Source of the DNA: Deltaproteobacteria bacterium
GTDB taxonomy: Bacteria > Desulfobacterota > Desulfarculia > Adiutricales > JAGVGV01
Length of the DNA stretch: 17,903 nt
Direction of reading: 5' to 3'
NCBI GenBank assembly: GCA_015233515.1
Contig: JADFXS010000036.1
Location: 1 to 17,903, forward strand
Part shown: piece by piece, positions 15,292 to 17,903 of the stretch
Layout of the letters: every line of letters begins with the position of its first letter
Position numbering within the stretch: the first letter of the stretch is position 1
Made by a program: the position numbers and the translations under genes
Notes under the pieces: model-generated
What the model saw: the letters and a program-made list of their open reading frames with translations, nothing else
Told to the model about the DNA's origin: nothing
Database searches by the model: none

Positions 15292-15320
15292 ATTATAAAC
15301 CAGAAAATATTCAAGGGCAA
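15292..15320 (-). promoter_or_regulatory. Promoter of the ProRS-like gene
   Basis: On the minus strand, TTGCCC (15320-15315) and a consensus TATAAT (15297-15292) are separated by 17 bases. Transcription would start near 15285, which rules out the in-frame ATG codons at 15320 and 15293 and supports the start at 15242. Confidence 0.65.
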
Positions 15321-15496
15321 AAAAGGATTTTGGTCATGGAACGTTCATGTATTAGAATAAATATAATTCTGGTTGTTAACGCCATGTATTGCTGGCGCTG
15401 GGGCTGATGTGGCGGTAATAATCTCCGAAAGCGGATTTGGCCGAAAAATCGTGCGGCGGAGGGAAATAAAAACTTGATGTTTATGATCTTCCGGGC

Positions 15497-15525
15497 TTGC
15501 GTCCCGTGGTGACCTATGGTAAAAA
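15497..15525 (+). promoter_or_regulatory. Candidate promoter of the small membrane protein gene
   Basis: TTGCGT (15497-15502) and TAAAAA (15520-15525) are separated by 17 bases, about 55 bases before the start codon at 15581. The match to consensus is moderate. The rest of the interval 15321-15580 shows no coding region. Confidence 0.3.
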
Positions 15526-15580
15526 TAAAGAGAAATGTACTTAATTATGGAGCTTATCCGGAAAAAGGAGGATTCGTACT

Positions 15581-15892
15581 ATGATGACGCTAGTCGGAGG
15601 CATTGTTGCCTTGATCCTTGGCGTGATAGGTCTGTTTGTCTGGTGGGACCCGTTCCTCAGATTGTTGCAGGCGGGTATTCCATTGGTCCTGATTTTAGGA
15701 GGGGCTTTAGCTACCTATTTAGGGATTGAGGAATGGAAGGACAGCAAGAGTCTAGCTGAACCCGGTCTCCGCGCGCCAGATCCGGAAGTCGAAAGATATA
15801 AAGCCGAGGCGGAAAAATATAAATCAGAATTAGAAGCGCTTAAAGGCGCTCAGCCCACAGGTGGAGCTGAAAAGCCGAGCGCGGCGGAATAA
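15581..15892 (+). CDS. Small membrane protein with charged C-terminal helix
   Basis: A 103-residue protein of unknown function. Two hydrophobic segments (about 3-21 and 29-48) are separated by a short WWDPFLRLL loop and are followed by an acidic and basic helix rich in Lys, Glu and Tyr with heptad-like spacing (VERYKAEAEKYKSELEALK, about 70-88). The tail is Gly-, Ala- and Pro-rich. The start is well supported: AGGAGG (15566-15571) 9 bases before the first of two adjacent ATG codons. It stands alone, with a likely terminator 58 bases after its stop. The compact two-helix hairpin plus coiled segment suggests a small scaffold or stress-type inner-membrane protein, but no function can be assigned. 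Confidence 0.8.
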   Translation: MMTLVGGIVALILGVIGLFVWWDPFLRLLQAGIPLVLILGGALATYLGIEEWKDSKSLAEPGLRAPDPEVERYKAEAEKYKSELEALKGAQPTGGAEKPSAAE

Positions 15893-15949
15893 TTTTTTAA
15901 AAAAAATAGTTGGATTGAAAATGAGGGCTGGAAAGCCGATCTTTCATGG

Positions 15950-15982
15950 GCCCCAAGGCGGCCAACAATGTCACCTTGGGGC
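15950..15982 (+). terminator. Intrinsic terminator-like hairpin
   Basis: GCCCCAAGG (15950-15958) and CCTTGGGGC (15974-15982) form a perfect 9-base stem with a 15-base loop, followed on the plus strand by ATTTTGCTTCT. It lies between the plus-strand small gene and the minus-strand 49-residue gene and may end transcripts from both sides. Confidence 0.65.
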
Positions 15983-16020
15983 ATTTTGCTTCTAAAGCTC
16001 TCTATCCACTGATAAACCGG

Positions 16021-16170
16021 TTATAAATCAATCGCGCCCCACAGGGCCATCGGACCGAACAAACCAGCCACTCCACCGACCACTCCACCCCAAAAACCTT
16101 CCACAAAATAGCCGATGACTCCTCCTATGATCCCTAGAGCCACATGACCTATTATCCGAGCGGTGCTCAT
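16021..16170 (-). CDS. Small Gly-rich membrane protein (49 residues)
   Basis: A short open frame read directly from the minus strand, with ATG at 16170 and TAA at 16023-16021. The product starts MSTARIIGHVALGIIGG and continues as an almost wholly hydrophobic, Gly- and Val-rich chain with regular glycine spacing (GIIGGVIGYF, GFWGGVVGGVAGLFG), enough for one or two membrane spans with glycine-zipper character. AAAGG lies 7 bases upstream of the ATG. It fills most of an otherwise gene-free gap after birA. I do not recognise a family. The regular glycine pattern and plausible ribosome site make it more likely a real gene than chance, but it is short. Confidence 0.55.
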   Translation of the reverse strand: MSTARIIGHVALGIIGGVIGYFVEGFWGGVVGGVAGLFGPMALWGAIDL

Positions 16171-16232
16171 GGCAAAACCTTTAATCTCCTTGGCCCGACC
16201 ACTATTTTTTGCAGCCAGTCCACGGTAGTGAG

Positions 16233-16255
16233 GCCGAAATGGCTTTGATTTCGGC
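16233..16255 (-). terminator. Hairpin downstream of birA
   Basis: GCCGAAAT (16233-16240) and ATTTCGGC (16248-16255) form a perfect 8-base stem with a 7-base loop, starting 18 bases past the birA stop on the minus strand. No immediate T run follows on that strand, so it is a possible rather than certain terminator. Confidence 0.4.
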
Positions 16256-16273
16256 TAATGTCGTCTTGATCTG

Positions 16274-17083
16274 TTAAACCGGCCGGACCAGACCGACTTC
16301 CCCGGCTTCCACAAGTTCCATTTGTCCGCTATCGGTTCTTTCAATCACCAGGCGGCCGTCATGATCAACGCTAACGGCTCGACCTTCAATAACCTTGGGA
16401 CCTTGAGCGACTCGAACGTCGGCGCCGATGGTGATACAAGCCTGCCGATAGCGCGACATAATTTCCTCTCGAGAGTTTTCTTTCAATAATAAGTAGTAAT
16501 ATTCCAGCTTTTCCAGTATGGCGGCGAGAAGATCAATTCGTTCCCAGGTTTTTCCGGTGGCGATCAATAACGACCCGGCTGTATCCCTTAATTCCAGAGG
16601 GATGTCTTCGGCGGTCAGGTTGACGTTAAGACCTATCCCCAAAACCACAAAACGCGGCGGTCGGGTCCCCGAATCGAGTTCCGCCAATAAGCCGGCCATT
16701 TTCTTACCATTGATAAGGAGGTCGTTCGGCCACTTGATCTCCGGAAAATAACCGGTCACTTGACGGATCGCTTCGGCAACGCTCAACCCGGCGACCAACG
16801 TTATCAGGGAGGGGCGATTTAAGGGATAGGGTTGAAGGATCAGGGAAAAAGACAGACTGGCTCCCGGTCCGGAATGCCAGGTTCGTCCCCAGCGGCCGCG
16901 ACCGGCCGACTGGGATTCGGCCCAGACCAGCGTGCCCTCGGGAAAATTATCCAAGGCCAGATCCATAGCTCTCGTATTCGTTGAGGCGATGAGTTGATGG
17001 TGCTCCAGACGGCCTTGCCCGAGAACTTTAGTCCGGAGAAGATTGGTCAGCTCATTCAAAATTGATGGTGGAACTACGGACAT
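16274..17083 (-). CDS. birA: Biotin--[acetyl-CoA carboxylase] ligase, short form
   Basis: A 269-residue cytoplasmic enzyme that activates biotin with ATP and attaches it to a lysine of biotin carrier proteins. The catalytic signatures are present: STNTRAM (34-40), SAGRGRWGRTW (59-69, the biotinyl-AMP loop), KWPNDLLINGKKMAG (117-131) and VVLGIGLNVN (146-155). A C-terminal beta-barrel domain occupies about 220-269. The N-terminal region (1-28) is too short for the DNA-binding domain of the E. coli-type protein, so this is a ligase without repressor function. The gene lies 25 bases after the lytic transglycosylase gene on the same strand and is probably co-transcribed with it. The start at 17083 has only a weak, distant AAGGG ribosome site but fits family alignments. 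Confidence 0.93.
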   Translation of the reverse strand: MSVVPPSILNELTNLLRTKVLGQGRLEHHQLIASTNTRAMDLALDNFPEGTLVWAESQSAGRGRWGRTWHSGPGASLSFSLILQPYPLNRPSLITLVAGLSVAEAIRQVTGYFPEIKWPNDLLINGKKMAGLLAELDSGTRPPRFVVLGIGLNVNLTAEDIPLELRDTAGSLLIATGKTWERIDLLAAILEKLEYYYLLLKENSREEIMSRYRQACITIGADVRVAQGPKVIEGRAVSVDHDGRLVIERTDSGQMELVEAGEVGLVRPV

Positions 17084-17108
17084 GTTATTTGCAGCACCCT
17101 TTGGACAA

Positions 17109-17903
17109 TCACTGCGCTATACGAATTTTCTGGCCGATGGCCAGATGGTTCCAATCAATAGCATTTAGTTTTTTCAATGTTTCCGCGGGCACACCGGTTT
17201 GAAGCGCTATCTTGTTCAAGGTATCTCCAGGGCGGGCGGTGAAAAATTTCGCGGCCGAAACGGGTTGGGAACCGCCGGTCGAAATCCCCTCCTGACCTGA
17301 AGCTTCGGAACTCCCGGTGGGCGCCGGCGCGGTGGAAGTAGCGGCCTGATTCAGATAAGAAACCATTTTTTGGCCTAATCCGGCGGGAACGTTAAGGGTG
17401 TAAGCTCCTCTGGGTAGATACCGGCCCAAGATTTCCGGATTGAGTTCCTTTAAAGCCTTATAGTCCAGCCCCAAGGCTTTGGCGACATTAGTGAAGTGTA
17501 TTTCCCGGTAAAGATTTACCGGAACGACATCGATTTTATACGGCTGGTAAGCACGCTCCTTGGGCAAATAGTACCCGTATTTGGTCGGGTTTTCCATGAT
17601 AATCTTGATAGCGGCGATGCGATACACATATCGTTCGGTTTCATTCGGCAACTTTAAACGGAAGTAGTCAGCCACTCCCTGTTCTTGAATCTCTTTGTTC
17701 ACGCAGCCTTCTCCACAATTGTACGCCGCCATGGCCAGAGTCCATTTCCCGAACATTTGTTTAAGCATTTTCAAATAGCGGATTGCTGATTCGGTGGAAC
17801 GCTCGAAGTTGAGCCGTTCATCGAATTCGTTATCCAAGCGCAGACCATATCGGGTGCCGGTGAAAGACATGAATTGCCAGGTTCCGGTGGCTCTGGCTGG
17901 GGA
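17109..17903 (-). CDS. MltD-like lytic transglycosylase with LysM, 5' end missing
   Basis: The C-terminal 264 residues of a periplasmic or outer-membrane peptidoglycan-cleaving enzyme; the reading frame runs off the window edge. The visible part opens with SPARATGTWQFM, the conserved segment just after the catalytic glutamate, which must lie beyond 17903. Next come TRYGL, AAYNCGEG and NETERYVYRIAAIK, the usual Slt-type lysozyme-like fold. A degenerate LysM-like region follows (HFTNVAKALGLDYKALKELN), then a Ser-, Thr- and Gly-rich linker, and a good LysM domain at the end (FTARPGDTLNKIALQTG...LNAIDW...IGQKIRI) that binds peptidoglycan. An internal ATG at 17870 is not the true start. It is probably the upstream gene of an operon with birA. 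Confidence 0.92.
   Translation of the reverse strand, partial: SPARATGTWQFMSFTGTRYGLRLDNEFDERLNFERSTESAIRYLKMLKQMFGKWTLAMAAYNCGEGCVNKEIQEQGVADYFRLKLPNETERYVYRIAAIKIIMENPTKYGYYLPKERAYQPYKIDVVPVNLYREIHFTNVAKALGLDYKALKELNPEILGRYLPRGAYTLNVPAGLGQKMVSYLNQAATSTAPAPTGSSEASGQEGISTGGSQPVSAAKFFTARPGDTLNKIALQTGVPAETLKKLNAIDWNHLAIGQKIRIAQ

Noticed and set aside
15243..15320. N-terminal extension of the ProRS-like protein to an ATG at 15320
   Set aside because: It overlaps a good promoter (TTGCCC-17-TATAAT) and extends beyond the usual ProRS start; the ATG at 15242 has a ribosome site.

Overview
The window looks like chromosomal DNA from a Gram-negative, probably anaerobic bacterium, most likely a member of the Desulfobacterota. 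This is an inference from gene content and style: a DUF374 acyltransferase, a family 9 (heptosyltransferase-type) glycosyltransferase, an MltD-like LysM lytic transglycosylase, a fused B12-dependent acyl-CoA mutase, a B12-type radical SAM protein, a pore-plus-tail K+ channel and REP-like palindromes. No rRNA, tRNA, CRISPR array or intact insertion sequence was seen.

Layout: 1-495 has no convincing gene, only a palindromic repeat and a possible decayed group II intron end. 496-2761 (minus strand) is an A+T-rich blaI-blaR1 unit with its own promoter and a perfect BlaI-type operator, but no beta-lactamase beside it; blaI appears to lack a standard start codon. 2814-3119 is a G+C-rich stretch with no recognisable gene. 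3160-5376 (plus) holds a DUF374 acyltransferase, an overlapping gene for a repeat-containing exported protein, and a two-helix K+ channel with a long cytoplasmic tail. 5485-9457 (plus) is a TetR-family regulator followed by icmF, a single-chain isobutyryl-CoA mutase. 9721-10638 (plus) is a YitT-family membrane protein, followed by a cluster of three related palindromes.

10907-13530 (plus) is a radical SAM/B12-domain protein closely followed by a GT9 glycosyltransferase, probably one operon. It ends tail-to-tail, with overlapping stop codons, against a minus-strand prolyl-tRNA synthetase homologue (13527-15242). That protein has the full bacterial ProRS architecture, but most of the residues that make up the active site are replaced. 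It is the most unusual object in the window. 15581-15892 (plus) and 16021-16170 (minus) encode two small membrane proteins. 16274-17903 (minus) holds birA and, upstream of it, the 5'-truncated end of a LysM lytic transglycosylase gene.

How the genes work together: blaR1 (sensor and protease) and blaI (repressor) should form one beta-lactam-responsive circuit, with BlaI holding down its own promoter. The TetR protein is a likely local regulator of icmF, which interconverts isobutyryl-CoA and n-butyryl-CoA. The radical SAM and GT9 proteins probably modify or build a surface lipid or glycan. The rest appear to be independent housekeeping or envelope genes.
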